A stretch of DNA of 64,000 nucleotides from Rhizobium sp. ZPR4 (GTDB lineage Bacteria > Pseudomonadota > Alphaproteobacteria > Rhizobiales > Rhizobiaceae), in contig NZ_CP157969.1 in assembly GCF_040215725.1 (NCBI RefSeq), positions 558,001 through 622,000 on the forward strand, in the 5' to 3' direction. The notes below the pieces were generated by a model. The model ran no database searches and was not told where the DNA came from. It was given only the letters and a program-made list of their open reading frames with translations. Position 1 is the stretch's first letter; every line of letters starts with the position of its first letter. The position numbers and the translations under genes are program-made. This document shows positions 44,650-53,901 of the stretch, in pieces.

Positions 44650-45483
44650 TTATTTTGCGCCCTTGAGGACTTCATCGACGGCCTTGCGGATCAGCTCGTC
44701 GACATGGCCGGTCGCGACCTTCTCTTCGAGAAAGATGTTCACGACTTCGACGTCTGAAGCCGACATATTATGCGGCAGACCGAAGGATACGCCTTGCTTG
44801 GCAAGGGCGGGCTTCGGGTTCAGAGCAACGGCCCAATCGGGATTTGCCTGGGTCAGAAGCTGGTTGGTATCGGAGGCGTCGACCAGGATGTCGGCTCGCT
44901 TCGAGGTAAGGGCCAGACGCGTCTCGTCATTGCCCGGAAGCCGCATGATCGTGGCATTCTTCACGGCTGCGGAGATTGCCTTGTCCTGGGCTGTCCCGGA
45001 CATGACGGCGATCGTCACGCCTGCCTTGTCGACATCAGCCACCGACACTGCCGTCACCGGAACCTTCGGGTTGTTCTTATTGTAGGCGAGCGAGATCTGA
45101 TATTCCATCGCCGGGATGGAGAACTGGACGGCCATGGCGCGGGCCGGCGTCCGGTTCAACGCCAGCGAGACGTCCCATTTCCCAGCCTGAAGACCGGCGA
45201 CGATATTGTCCCAGGTCGTATCGACAAACTGCGGCTTCACCTTGAGAACGTCGGCGAATTCCTTGCAGAGATCGGCAAAGAAACCCGAATACTCACCCGT
45301 TGCCGGGTCGCGCATGACATATGGCGGCGCCACGGCCGCGCCACACCTCAAAACCCCTGCCTTCTGCACGCCCTGCCAATAGCCGTCGGCGGTCTGAGCG
45401 TGAGCGGTGGTGGCGTGAAGGCCTCCCATCAGGGCGAGCGCGGGCAGCGCCCGCAAGGCGGACGTGATCAACTTCGAAAGCAT
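44650..45483 (-). CDS. Polar amino-acid ABC transporter substrate-binding protein
   Basis: A 277-residue periplasmic protein (SBP_bac_3). A Sec signal peptide MLSKLITSALRALPALALMGG ends near AHA; the start at 45483 is preceded by AGAGGA at 6 bases. The family pattern PYVMRDPATGEYSGFFADLCKEFADVL (landmarks GEYSGFFAD) is clear. As the first gene of the leftward operon, divergent from the GntR regulator, it is likely the hydroxyproline-binding component (HypM-like). Confidence 0.88.
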   Translation of the reverse strand: MLSKLITSALRALPALALMGGLHATTAHAQTADGYWQGVQKAGVLRCGAAVAPPYVMRDPATGEYSGFFADLCKEFADVLKVKPQFVDTTWDNIVAGLQAGKWDVSLALNRTPARAMAVQFSIPAMEYQISLAYNKNNPKVPVTAVSVADVDKAGVTIAVMSGTAQDKAISAAVKNATIMRLPGNDETRLALTSKRADILVDASDTNQLLTQANPDWAVALNPKPALAKQGVSFGLPHNMSASDVEVVNIFLEEKVATGHVDELIRKAVDEVLKGAK

Positions 45484-45551
45484 CGGCATTCCTCTTTTGC
45501 TGTGCGCGAAGCGCGGTTCCACTCGTCGGCTTTGGCCGTTTCTTTTCGATT

Positions 45552-45602
45552 TTTATGTCGGCTACGTGTCGACTAGTAAATTTATGTCAACAGCGTGTCG
45601 AC
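45552..45602. promoter_or_regulatory. Pair of 22-bp direct repeats, probable GntR operator
   Basis: Two imperfect direct repeats of 22 bp (TTTATGTC..C..CGTGTCGAC, 18 of 22 identical) lie at 45552-45573 and 45581-45602, with a 29-bp period. Each ends with the palindromic core GTCGAC. They sit between the importer operon and the GntR regulator, as expected for autogenous and divergent control. Confidence 0.65.
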
Positions 45603-45682
45603 AAAGTCAAGCGAAAAAATTAAGATTGCTGATGCGCTGTTTTTCTGGCCCAATGCCGCATACGCAAATGAAAGGGACTTAA

Positions 45683-46402
45683 GTGTCTGACGAGACTGAA
45701 GTGAAAAGGGTTCGGGGAACCGGTTGGAAAAGCGTCTATGATACGCTGCGAAACGAGATCCTCGCGCTCACCTTACCGCCGGGGCAGCTTCTCGACGAGA
45801 TGAGCCTGGCCGAACGCTTCGACATGTCTCGATCGCCGGTGCGGGAAGCCTTGATCCGCCTGGGGGCGGAAGAGCTGGTCGTGACGCTTTCCAACCGCAG
45901 CACGATCGTCGCGCCGATCGAAGTCGCGACCTTTCCGAAATATGTGGAAGCGCTGGACATCGCGCAAAGGATGAACACCCGTCTAGCGGCGGCACTGCGA
46001 ACCGATACCGACCTCAAGCTCATTGCCAAACGGGAAAAGGCATTTGCGACCGCCGTCAAGACTGGAAACCATCTGGCGATGTCGGAGGCGAACAAGGAGT
46101 TCCACATGGCGATCGCCTATGCCGGCAAGAACCAATATCTGGCATCCTTCTACGATAAGCTCCTGTCTCAAGGTCAGCGCATGCTGCACCTGCATTTCGA
46201 ATATTTGGAGCGTTCCCACGAGGGGTATCTTCTCACGGACGAGCATAGCCTGATGCTGGAGGCGATCCGAGACAAGAACGTCGATCTGGCGGATGAGCTC
46301 GCCCATGCGCACACCCGGCAATTCCAGGACAACTTCATCAACTTCATGCGCGAGAACTACACGACCGACGTCCCGCTCGGATCCGCGCGAGCCGCAGAAT
46401 AG
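45683..46402 (+). CDS. GntR-family (FCD) regulator of the hydroxyproline cluster
   Basis: A 239-residue regulator. The N-terminal winged helix is GWKSVYDTLRNEIL...SLAERFDMSRSPVREALIRL (landmarks LAERFDMSRSPVREAL), followed by an all-helical FCD effector domain. The start is GTG with AAAGGGA upstream. It resembles in type and position the HypR regulator of rhizobial hydroxyproline loci, which is the inference. Ligand unknown from sequence. Confidence 0.85.
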   Translation: MSDETEVKRVRGTGWKSVYDTLRNEILALTLPPGQLLDEMSLAERFDMSRSPVREALIRLGAEELVVTLSNRSTIVAPIEVATFPKYVEALDIAQRMNTRLAAALRTDTDLKLIAKREKAFATAVKTGNHLAMSEANKEFHMAIAYAGKNQYLASFYDKLLSQGQRMLHLHFEYLERSHEGYLLTDEHSLMLEAIRDKNVDLADELAHAHTRQFQDNFINFMRENYTTDVPLGSARAAE

Positions 46403-46411
46403 AAGGCTGGA

Positions 46412-47197
46412 ATGAAAGCAATCGGCTTTGTCGGAACGGGCGCGATCACGGAAGCCATGGTGGAGGGCCTCCTGGCCGAGCCGGCTCACTCATCCAATAT
46501 CCATGTCTCGCCTCGCAATGCGGAAATCGCCGCAAGGCTTGCCGCCAAGTTCGACACGGTAACTGTCGCGGCTGACAACCAGGCGGCCATCGATCAGAGC
46601 GACGTCGTAATCCTGGCCATCCGTCCGCAGATTGCCAAGGACGTCATACGTCGGCTTCGTTTCAGGGATGGACAAAGCATCGTCAGCGTTATCGCGACGA
46701 TGGAACGCCAAAATCTGCTCGATTGGATCCGGGCCGAGGTAGATCTCGTGCAGGCGATCCCCTTGCCTTTCGTCGCGGATCGTCGGGGCGTAACCGCCAT
46801 CTACCCTCCCCATCCGGAAATCGCGGCCCTATTCGATGCCCTCGGTACGGCCGTTCAATGCGAATCCCGCAAGGAGTATGATCTCCTTGCCGCAGCCAGC
46901 GCGATGATGTCGACCTTCTTCGGTATCATGGAGTTTACGACCGACTGGCTGGAAAAGAATGGGCTCGATCGAACGAAGGGCCAAGCCTATATGGCGCCGC
47001 TGTTTGAAAGTCTCGCGCAGCGGGCCAATGAGAGGAATGTTGATTCGTTTCATTCGCTCAGCGAGCAATTCGCCACAAAGGGCGGGTTGAATGAGCAGGT
47101 CCTGTCGGATTTTGAGGCGAAGGGCGGGCGAACCGTATTGGTCTCGGCATTGGATCGGGTGTTGGCTCGTATCGAAGGACGCGGTGACGACATCTGA
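46412..47197 (+). CDS. Pyrroline-5-carboxylate reductase-like protein
   Basis: A 261-residue ProC-family protein. The N-terminal Rossmann motif is GFVGTGAITEAMVEGLL; VVILAIRPQ and VQAIPLPFVADRRGVTAIYPP are also present. In canonical ProC the latter reads MPNTP; here it is PLPF, so the substrate site differs. It is 9 bp downstream of the GntR gene and co-transcribed. It may reduce a cyclic imino acid produced in the pathway. Confidence 0.78.
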   Translation: MKAIGFVGTGAITEAMVEGLLAEPAHSSNIHVSPRNAEIAARLAAKFDTVTVAADNQAAIDQSDVVILAIRPQIAKDVIRRLRFRDGQSIVSVIATMERQNLLDWIRAEVDLVQAIPLPFVADRRGVTAIYPPHPEIAALFDALGTAVQCESRKEYDLLAAASAMMSTFFGIMEFTTDWLEKNGLDRTKGQAYMAPLFESLAQRANERNVDSFHSLSEQFATKGGLNEQVLSDFEAKGGRTVLVSALDRVLARIEGRGDDI

Positions 47198-47292
47198 AAG
47201 CGTAATTCACAAGAGTTTCCGGCGAGTTCGACGCCGGCCGGACCATGGCGACGATCTTGGCTCTGCGGTTGCCGCGGATAGACATGGCGGGA

Positions 47293-48561
47293 TCAGCGGA
47301 TCAGGATTGCGCGGATGTCGTTTACATTGGTCAGCGTCGGTCCGGTGACAACAAGGTCTCCGATCGCCTTGAATGCCGTGTAGCTATCGTGCAGGGAAAG
47401 AGCCGAGCGCGGCGAGACGCCTGCGTCCTGCAAGCGTATGAGCGTGTCGGGGGTGATGATTGCTCCGGCGGCATCCTCGACGCCGTCGATTCCATCGGTA
47501 TCCCCGGCGATGGCCCATATTCCCGCTGCGCCGTTCAGACCGATCGCCAGGCTTAGAAGGAACTCGCAGTTGCGACCGCCGCGACCGATCGAATCGTGCG
47601 GCAATGATACCGAAGTCTCGCCGCCCGAGAGAATGATGGCAGGGCCAGCGACCGGAAAGCCTTTCTTTTTCGAGGAGGTGGCTATGCCTGCAAATACGGT
47701 GCCGACCTCCTTGGCTTCACCTTCCAGGGCGTCACCCAGAATGAGGGGCGTCAGCCCGTTGGCGCGGGCGGTTTCCGCAGCGGCAAAAAGCGCCATGCCC
47801 GGGGAAGCGATCATTCTGATCTCGGAGTTCAGACTTTCAGGACGCATGGGAGCGCCACCTTCCACTAGCACCTCCAAGGCAGTTGCGGGCAGTGACAGGC
47901 GATACCGTGCCACAATCTCCCGAGCGTCTTGCACCGTCGTCGGATTGGCAACCGTCGGGCCGGAAGCTATCTCCGATGGATCGTCGCCCGGGACATCGGA
48001 AATGACCAGCGTGACAACGCGAGCGGGATGAGCGACCTGCGCAAGCCGGCCACCTTTGATACCCGAGAGCTGGCGACGCACGGTGTTCATCTCGGAGATC
48101 GAAGCGCCGCTTGCCAAAAGCGCCTTGTTGACGGCTCTCTTGTCGTCCAGTGTCATGCGTCCGGCAGGATGGACAAGAAGCGACGAGCCACCGCCGGAGA
48201 TCAGCGCGATCACGAGGTCGTCTGGCCCGAGGCCTCGGACGCATTCCATGATGCGCGAGGCCGCCTCGACGCTCATGTGATCGGGAACCGGATGAGACGC
48301 TTCGATGATCTCGATGCGCCCTGCGGGGACGGCATGGCCGTATCGTGTCACGACGATACCGCTGAGGTCGACATCGCCCCAGGCTGTATCGAGGGCAGCC
48401 GCCATTGCGGCGGATGCCTTGCCGGCGCCGATGACGATGCACCGGCCTTGGGGTCGCTCCGGCAGATGGGATGCGACCACCTTCGCCGGATCGGCGCTGG
48501 CGACGGCCGCGTCGAAGATCCTGCGCAACACATCCCGGGCGGACGCATCGTTCCAGGTCAT
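47293..48561 (-). CDS. ttuD: Glycerate 2-kinase, MOFRL family (TtuD-like)
   Basis: A 422-residue enzyme of the GckA/MOFRL family, historically named hydroxypyruvate reductase in ttu operons. The N-terminal domain has VIGAGKASAAMA and ISGGGSSLL; the C-terminal MOFRL domain has SGGETSV and GRGGRNCEFLLSLA. The start overlaps the tartrate dehydrogenase stop by 4 bp (ATGA). It would phosphorylate glycerate formed from tartrate. Confidence 0.85.
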   Translation of the reverse strand: MTWNDASARDVLRRIFDAAVASADPAKVVASHLPERPQGRCIVIGAGKASAAMAAALDTAWGDVDLSGIVVTRYGHAVPAGRIEIIEASHPVPDHMSVEAASRIMECVRGLGPDDLVIALISGGGSSLLVHPAGRMTLDDKRAVNKALLASGASISEMNTVRRQLSGIKGGRLAQVAHPARVVTLVISDVPGDDPSEIASGPTVANPTTVQDAREIVARYRLSLPATALEVLVEGGAPMRPESLNSEIRMIASPGMALFAAAETARANGLTPLILGDALEGEAKEVGTVFAGIATSSKKKGFPVAGPAIILSGGETSVSLPHDSIGRGGRNCEFLLSLAIGLNGAAGIWAIAGDTDGIDGVEDAAGAIITPDTLIRLQDAGVSPRSALSLHDSYTAFKAIGDLVVTGPTLTNVNDIRAILIR

Positions 48562-49646
48562 TCGGCCGCTGCCAGGATATTGGAGCCGGCAATCGCTTCG
48601 CAAACCGCGTCGGTGACTTGCTGGGTGGTAGCCTTGCCGCCGACGTCCGGGGTCAGGATGCCGGCTTCTGTAACGCGTTCGACGGCTGCCATGAGCCGCG
48701 TAGCCGCATCCTTCTCGCCGAGATGCTCCAGCATCTGCGCCGCGGTCCAGAAAGTGGCGATCGGATTGGCGATGCCCTTTCCGGTGATGTCGAATGCGGA
48801 ACCATGGATCGGCTCGAACATCGACGGGAAACGACGTTCCGGATCGATATTTCCAGTCGGTGCGACACCGAGCGATCCTGCCAGCGCGCCTGCGAGGTCG
48901 GACAGGATATCCGCGTGCAGGTTGGTTGCGACGATCGTGTCGAGGCTTTCCGGCTTGAGGGTCATGCGTACGGTCATGGCATCGACCAGCATCTTGTCCC
49001 AGGTGACATCCGGGAATTCTTTCGAAACTTCTGCGGCGATCTCGTCCCACATGACCATTCCGTGGCGTTGGGCGTTCGACTTGGTCACGACGGTCAGAAA
49101 CTTGCGCGGACGCGATTGGGCCAGCCTGAAGGCGTAACGCATGATGCGGGTGACGCCGACGCGGGTGAAGATCGCCACCTCGGTACCGACTTCCTCCGGC
49201 AGGCCCTTGTGGGCGCGTCCGCCATGGCCCGAATATTCGCCTTCGGAATTTTCGCGCACGATGACCCAGTCGAGATCGCCAGGTCCGCAATTGCGCAGCG
49301 GCGACGTAATTCCAGGCAGGATCTTGGTCGGACGGACGTTGGCGTACTGATCGAAGCCCTGGCAGATCGGCAGACGCAGGCCCCAGAGCGTGATGTGATC
49401 CGGCACGTCCGGCGCACCGACCGCCCCGAAATAGATGGCGTCAAACGCTTTCAGCGTTTCCAGACCGTCGGCCGGCATCATCACGCCGTGCTTCTTATAG
49501 TAATCCGAACCCCAGTCGAAAGTCTCGGCATGGATCCTGAAGTCACCGCTACGCTTCTCGAGAGCTTCGAGAACCTGAAGGCCGGCGGCAATCACTTCCG
49601 GGCCGATGCCGTCCGCAGGGATGGCTGCAATCTTGTATTCACGCAT
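48558..49646 (-). CDS. ttuC: Tartrate dehydrogenase (TtuC-like)
   Basis: A 362-residue member of the isocitrate/isopropylmalate dehydrogenase family. IPADGIGPEVI at the N-terminus and VRENSEGEYSGHGGR near residue 135 match the tartrate dehydrogenase/decarboxylase group. The conserved Lys in TKSNAQRHG and the Asp residues in ATNLHADILSDL bind the metal and substrate. It sits between an MFS transporter and a glycerate kinase, the known ttuB-ttuC-ttuD order. Confidence 0.88.
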   Translation of the reverse strand: MREYKIAAIPADGIGPEVIAAGLQVLEALEKRSGDFRIHAETFDWGSDYYKKHGVMMPADGLETLKAFDAIYFGAVGAPDVPDHITLWGLRLPICQGFDQYANVRPTKILPGITSPLRNCGPGDLDWVIVRENSEGEYSGHGGRAHKGLPEEVGTEVAIFTRVGVTRIMRYAFRLAQSRPRKFLTVVTKSNAQRHGMVMWDEIAAEVSKEFPDVTWDKMLVDAMTVRMTLKPESLDTIVATNLHADILSDLAGALAGSLGVAPTGNIDPERRFPSMFEPIHGSAFDITGKGIANPIATFWTAAQMLEHLGEKDAATRLMAAVERVTEAGILTPDVGGKATTQQVTDAVCEAIAGSNILAAAE

Positions 49647-49667
49647 GGTCGTTCTCCATTCGGTATC

Positions 49668-50963
49668 TCAGTGTTGGACGGATGTCTTGGTTTGCGCACC
49701 GCGGGTTCCGGTGCGCGAAAGGATCAGGGTGACGGCGGCAGACACGACCAGCAGCGCCGCGACGAAATAGAGGCCGCCGGCAAAGCTTCCGGTCATGTCG
49801 TGGATCCAGCCGATCATCGAGGGGCCAACGAAGCCGCCGAGGTTGCCGATCGAGTTGATGGTCGCAATCCCCGCCGCAGCAGCCGGCCCGGACAGAAACA
49901 GGGTCGGCATGCTCCAGAGCGGCGGCTTGGAAGCACTGATCCCGACGTTGACGAGCGTCAGGGCCGCGAGCACGGCAAACACCGTCGTCGAACCCGTCGC
50001 GAAAGCGAGGCCCGCTGCCGCAAGAAGACATGCGCCCACGACGTGCCAGGTGCGCTCGCCTGTCCGATCGGAATTACGCGCCCACAGGATCATTGCAACG
50101 ACGGCGAAGATGGCTGGGATGGCATTGATCAATCCGACCTGAAACGAGGAGAGACCGAAGCTCTTGATAATCTGCGGAGACCAGATTCCAAGCGTATAGA
50201 GACCCGCCGACGTTCCAAAATAGACGAGCGACAGAGCCAGAATCCGCACATTCGCGAGCCCCGCCCAGATGCTGTGGCTTGCCTTGGACTTCGCGGCATT
50301 CTCCTGATCCATCGTCTTGACCAGCCAGGCTCGCTCATCGTCCGATAACCACTTCGCCTTCTCGGGACGGTCCGTCAGGAAGAACAGCACAACGACACCG
50401 AGCAAGACGGCCGGAACCGCTTCGATGATGAACATCCACTGCCAGCCGGCAAGACCCCAGAGACCGTGCATCTCAAGCAGAGCGCCGGAGATCGGGGAAC
50501 CGATGGCGGTTGCGAGCGGGGCCGCGGCCATGAACATCGCCGTGACCGCGGCTCTGCGCCGGGCAGGGAACCAGTAGCTGAAATAAAGAATGATGCCCGG
50601 GAAGAAGCCAGCTTCGGCGACGCCGAGAAGGAACCGAAGCACATAAAAACTCGTCGCGCCCTGCACCAACGCCATGCAGCCGGAGACAATGCCCCAGGTG
50701 ATCATAACGCGGGCGATCCAGATGCGGGCTCCGACCTTGTTGAGGATAAGGTTCGACGGCACTTCAAAGAGAAAATAGCCGATAAAGAAGATGCCTGCAC
50801 CGATGCCAAACACGGTGGATGAGAACCCAAGATCCTTGTTCATCGTCAGCGACGCGAAACCGATGTTCACACGGTCGATGAAGGCGATGAGATAAAGAAC
50901 CATGATGAATGGCACGATACGCCATGTGATCTTGCGCAGCACGCGCGATTCCAGGTCGCTCAA
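49668..50963 (-). CDS. ttuB: MFS transporter, anion:cation symporter family (TtuB-like)
   Basis: A 431-residue membrane protein with 12 expected helices. The start LRKITWRIVPFIMVLYLIAFIDRVNIGFA (landmarks FIMVLYLIAFIDRVN) is typical of tartrate/phthalate/glucarate transporters. It leads the operon, 21 bp before ttuC. It probably imports tartrate or a related hydroxy-acid. Confidence 0.88.
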   Translation of the reverse strand: MSDLESRVLRKITWRIVPFIMVLYLIAFIDRVNIGFASLTMNKDLGFSSTVFGIGAGIFFIGYFLFEVPSNLILNKVGARIWIARVMITWGIVSGCMALVQGATSFYVLRFLLGVAEAGFFPGIILYFSYWFPARRRAAVTAMFMAAAPLATAIGSPISGALLEMHGLWGLAGWQWMFIIEAVPAVLLGVVVLFFLTDRPEKAKWLSDDERAWLVKTMDQENAAKSKASHSIWAGLANVRILALSLVYFGTSAGLYTLGIWSPQIIKSFGLSSFQVGLINAIPAIFAVVAMILWARNSDRTGERTWHVVGACLLAAAGLAFATGSTTVFAVLAALTLVNVGISASKPPLWSMPTLFLSGPAAAAGIATINSIGNLGGFVGPSMIGWIHDMTGSFAGGLYFVAALLVVSAAVTLILSRTGTRGAQTKTSVQH

Positions 50964-51046
50964 AGCAATTTCCTCCCTTTTTTGCGCGCCTCCCGCGCAA
51001 TTCCGGGATCATATTTTTGGCTTTTCAGGAAACCAACCTTCAGATA

Positions 51047-51069
51047 ATTATATAATTTATTGATATAAT
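51047..51069. promoter_or_regulatory. LysR-type operator (TtuA site candidate)
   Basis: An inverted repeat ATTATA-N11-TATAAT with exactly 11 bases between the arms, the LysR T-N11-A layout. It lies 10 bp before the LysR start and upstream of ttuB, so binding could control both genes. Confidence 0.65.
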
Positions 51070-51078
51070 GGATCGCCA

Positions 51079-51993
51079 ATGGAACTCGAGCAGTTGAAAT
51101 GCTTTGTCGCCGTCGCCGAAGAGCTTCACTTCGCCCGCGCCGCCAGCAAGATGGGTCTCCAGCCTGCATCGCTCGGCCGGCACATACGTCTGCTCGAGGA
51201 GGCTCTTGGGGCACGGTTACTTACGAGAACCACCAGAAGCGTTTCATTAACCGAGGATGGCATCCTGCTCTTGAACGAAGTCCGCCCGATCCTTGGAAAA
51301 CTGGATGATCTGGCGTCCCGGTTTCGCGCTGGCCGCCATCAGACCACCTCGATGCTTCGGATCGGAGCAATCGACAGCGCGGCCGCCGGTCTGGTCCCTC
51401 TCCTGTTGCAGGACTTTCGAATGATCGATCCTGATACGACGACGCAACTCGTCGAGGACAAGTCGATCCGGCTCATTCCAAAACTGCTCGCCGGACGGCT
51501 CGATATCATCCTGATCCGGCCGCGCGAGGGACTAAGCCGCAGCCTCGTCGTCAAGCCGCTTTTCTTCGAAACGGCCGTCGTCGCGATGCCTGCAGAACAT
51601 CCCATGGCGACCTTGCCGGAAATCTCGATCGATGACCTTATAGATGAACCACTGATCGTGCCCGAGAGACGCTCCCGGCCACATAGCCACGATCTCACGA
51701 TGGACCTCTTCGCATCGATAGGGTTGCGACCGAGGATCGCCCAGATCGCCGATGAGAAGCAGACGATCATCAACATGGTCGCCGCCGGTATCGGCTCGGC
51801 GATCGTTCCGCGTTGGACATCGAAGCTTGCCCTTTCCGGCGTCCGCTACATTCCGATCAAGCTTCCTGGCGACAAACCCATAGAGAAGCTGCCGCTCGCC
51901 GCGGCTTGGATCAAACAGGTCCGGGATCCCGTTCGCGACTCCATGCTTGATCTCCTGGCACGCAATCTCGAGCGTTACGCCAGCATCGCGTGA
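51079..51993 (+). CDS. ttuA: LysR-family regulator (TtuA-like)
   Basis: A 304-residue regulator with HTH LHFARAASKMGLQPASLGRHI, linker LGARLLTRTTRSVSLT and a LysR effector domain. It is divergent from ttuB-ttuC-ttuD, as ttuA is in Agrobacterium vitis tartrate loci. The symbol is assigned by context, so with moderate confidence. Confidence 0.8.
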   Translation: MELEQLKCFVAVAEELHFARAASKMGLQPASLGRHIRLLEEALGARLLTRTTRSVSLTEDGILLLNEVRPILGKLDDLASRFRAGRHQTTSMLRIGAIDSAAAGLVPLLLQDFRMIDPDTTTQLVEDKSIRLIPKLLAGRLDIILIRPREGLSRSLVVKPLFFETAVVAMPAEHPMATLPEISIDDLIDEPLIVPERRSRPHSHDLTMDLFASIGLRPRIAQIADEKQTIINMVAAGIGSAIVPRWTSKLALSGVRYIPIKLPGDKPIEKLPLAAAWIKQVRDPVRDSMLDLLARNLERYASIA

Positions 51994-52145
51994 GGCCCTG
52001 ACATCAATCAGCGCCCAAAGTCGACTTGAGGAAGGGGATACAAAGGTGGTCAATTACTGAGCTGCGTCGATTGCCTGCACCACAGCGATCGCAAACTTCA
52101 ACGGACAGGCCACCGGGCTTCGCCATACCTACTAGGGCGATTTCG

Positions 52146-52925
52146 CTAACGCCGAAGCCCGAGATGTCGAAGCACCGACTCGACGTCACGCACGAGATCC
52201 GCATTTGACGAGGCAAAGCTGCCATCGGCCCTATAGAGATTGTTCTCGAAACCGACACGGACATGCCCGCCCAAAAGCGCTCCGGCGGTAACGCATGCTG
52301 CTTCGTGGCGGCCGAATGCGCAGACGCTCCAATGGGAAAAGCGCGGCATGTCTGGCGCGAGAAAAGGCAAAAGATCTGCCGGCGCCGAGGTCTGCCCAAC
52401 GCTGTAACGACCCAGAACGTAGAGCACCGGCACATCATCGAACGCCAACAGGCCGCGCTGACGATATTCGGCCAAACGGATCGCCTCGGCGGGCTCATAA
52501 AGGATGATCTGCGGCAGCACGTCTTCCCGTCGCATCCAGGCGAGCAGGTCCGCGAAGGCCGCTTCGTGGGAAGCATCCGGAACAAGTTCGCGCAATGCAA
52601 GCGACGCAGCCTGCGGGCGCACGGCCTTCACGACCGCAATCTGTTCTGCCGGTGAATAAATCCCCAATGCCTCGCTGGTAATCTGGATCACCATTCTGTC
52701 CGCGACCTCGGCGCGGATCGCGGCGATCGCGGCCTTGTAGGCATCAGCATCCAGCAGATGCGTGCCATCCGGATTGCGGACATGCACATGGATCATCGAC
52801 GCGCCTGCTTCCAGGCATTCACGGGCGGTACGAGCCAGTTCCGCAGCCGTCAAGGGAATGGCGGGATGATCCTGTTTCGTGCGACGCCCTCCATTCGGGG
52901 CCACTGTGATAGTTATCTCCGGCAT
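52146..52925 (-). CDS. BKACE-family (DUF849) beta-keto acid cleavage enzyme
   Basis: A 259-residue TIM-barrel protein, a little shorter than the usual 275-310. ITVAPNGGRRTKQDHPAIP at the start (landmarks VAPNGG) and HVHVRNPDGTH (zinc-binding His pair) are diagnostic; FENN near the C-terminus carries the Glu ligand. It would condense a beta-keto acid with acetyl-CoA. It is divergent from the RpiR regulator at 53011 with a large inverted repeat between them. Substrate unknown. Confidence 0.85.
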   Translation of the reverse strand: MPEITITVAPNGGRRTKQDHPAIPLTAAELARTARECLEAGASMIHVHVRNPDGTHLLDADAYKAAIAAIRAEVADRMVIQITSEALGIYSPAEQIAVVKAVRPQAASLALRELVPDASHEAAFADLLAWMRREDVLPQIILYEPAEAIRLAEYRQRGLLAFDDVPVLYVLGRYSVGQTSAPADLLPFLAPDMPRFSHWSVCAFGRHEAACVTAGALLGGHVRVGFENNLYRADGSFASSNADLVRDVESVLRHLGLRR

Positions 52926-52941
52926 GTCAGCCCCTTCGATC

Positions 52942-52975
52942 CATATGTTTCATATAAATCACAATGAAACATATG
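52942..52975. promoter_or_regulatory. Perfect 12-bp inverted repeat, probable RpiR operator
   Basis: CATATGTTTCAT-N10-ATGAAACATATG is a perfect inverted repeat centred in the 85-bp divergent region between the BKACE gene and the RpiR regulator. The size and symmetry fit a site for a dimeric or tetrameric regulator, most simply the adjacent RpiR protein. Confidence 0.7.
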
Positions 52976-53010
52976 TTGCAATAACGCCCTACTAGAGATA
53001 CAAATCCGGC

Positions 53011-53901
53011 ATGGAAAAAAATCCTCTTGAAGAGACGATCCTTGCAGCCTTCGACGGGATGTCCGCGCAATTGCAGGCGGCCGCCCGCTATATTCTCGAC
53101 CACCCTCGCGATATCGCGCTGCTTTCGATGCGCGAGCAGGCGCGACAGGCGGGGCTGCAGCCGGCAACGATGACGCGGCTCGCCAAGCATCTCGGCTTCG
53201 AGGGCTACGAGGACATACGGTCGCTTTATCGCGCTGCGGTTCGAGGCGACGCACCAAATTTTGCGGGTCGCGTGAGCGAGCAGGCGCAGCACCAGAAGCT
53301 AAAGGGCGACCAGTTTCTCGCTGGCGAGATGCTGATGACCTTCGGCAGACAGGCGGCGTCATTGGCAGAGCCGGATTCGCTTGCCCGCATCGCCGACATC
53401 AGCGCCCGCATTTCGGCGGCGCGCGAGGTCTATTGCCTCGGGCTGCGCTCCAGTCATGCCCCAGCCTGGCACCTTCACTACATCCTTTCACTTATCGGAA
53501 AGCGGTCGACGCTGCTCGACGGAATCGGCGGAACCGGGACCGATCCGATCGGCCGGGCCGGGCCGGAGGACGTGCTGGTGGCGGTGAGCGTCCTTCCCTA
53601 TACGCGCGCCACCATCGAGATCGCCGACTATGCCCGCGAACGCGGCATTCGCGTCGTCGCCATCACCGACAGCCCGGTTGCGCCGCTGGCACAGTCTGCG
53701 GACATGGCCCTCATTGTCCGGACCGACAGCCCCTCCTTCTTCCACAGCATGGTCCCGGCTTTCGCGGCCGCCGAAATCGTCGGCGCGCTGGTTGCCGGTC
53801 ACGGCGGCGACGAGACGCTTTCGGCACTTAGCGAATTCGACGAACGCCTCGCCGCCCTCGGCACACACCTCACGTCCCGCAACATCAGGAAAACACCGTG
53901 A
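53011..53901 (+). CDS. RpiR-family transcriptional regulator
   Basis: A 296-residue regulator with an N-terminal HTH (AARYILDHPRDIALLSMREQARQAGLQPATMTRLAKHLGFEGYEDI, landmarks PATMTRLAKHLGFEGY) and a C-terminal SIS domain that binds phosphosugars or related ligands. Its stop overlaps the aminotransferase start by 4 bp, so they form an operon. Confidence 0.88.
   Translation: MEKNPLEETILAAFDGMSAQLQAAARYILDHPRDIALLSMREQARQAGLQPATMTRLAKHLGFEGYEDIRSLYRAAVRGDAPNFAGRVSEQAQHQKLKGDQFLAGEMLMTFGRQAASLAEPDSLARIADISARISAAREVYCLGLRSSHAPAWHLHYILSLIGKRSTLLDGIGGTGTDPIGRAGPEDVLVAVSVLPYTRATIEIADYARERGIRVVAITDSPVAPLAQSADMALIVRTDSPSFFHSMVPAFAAAEIVGALVAGHGGDETLSALSEFDERLAALGTHLTSRNIRKTP

Noticed and set aside
47219..47237. 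CCGGCG/CGCCGG hairpin between the ProC-like and glycerate kinase genes as a terminator
   Set aside because: Six-bp stem without a T-run; too weak to call.
48471..50348. Rightward open frame of 625 codons opposite the tartrate operon
   Set aside because: It runs antisense across two genes with clear families and spans their boundary.
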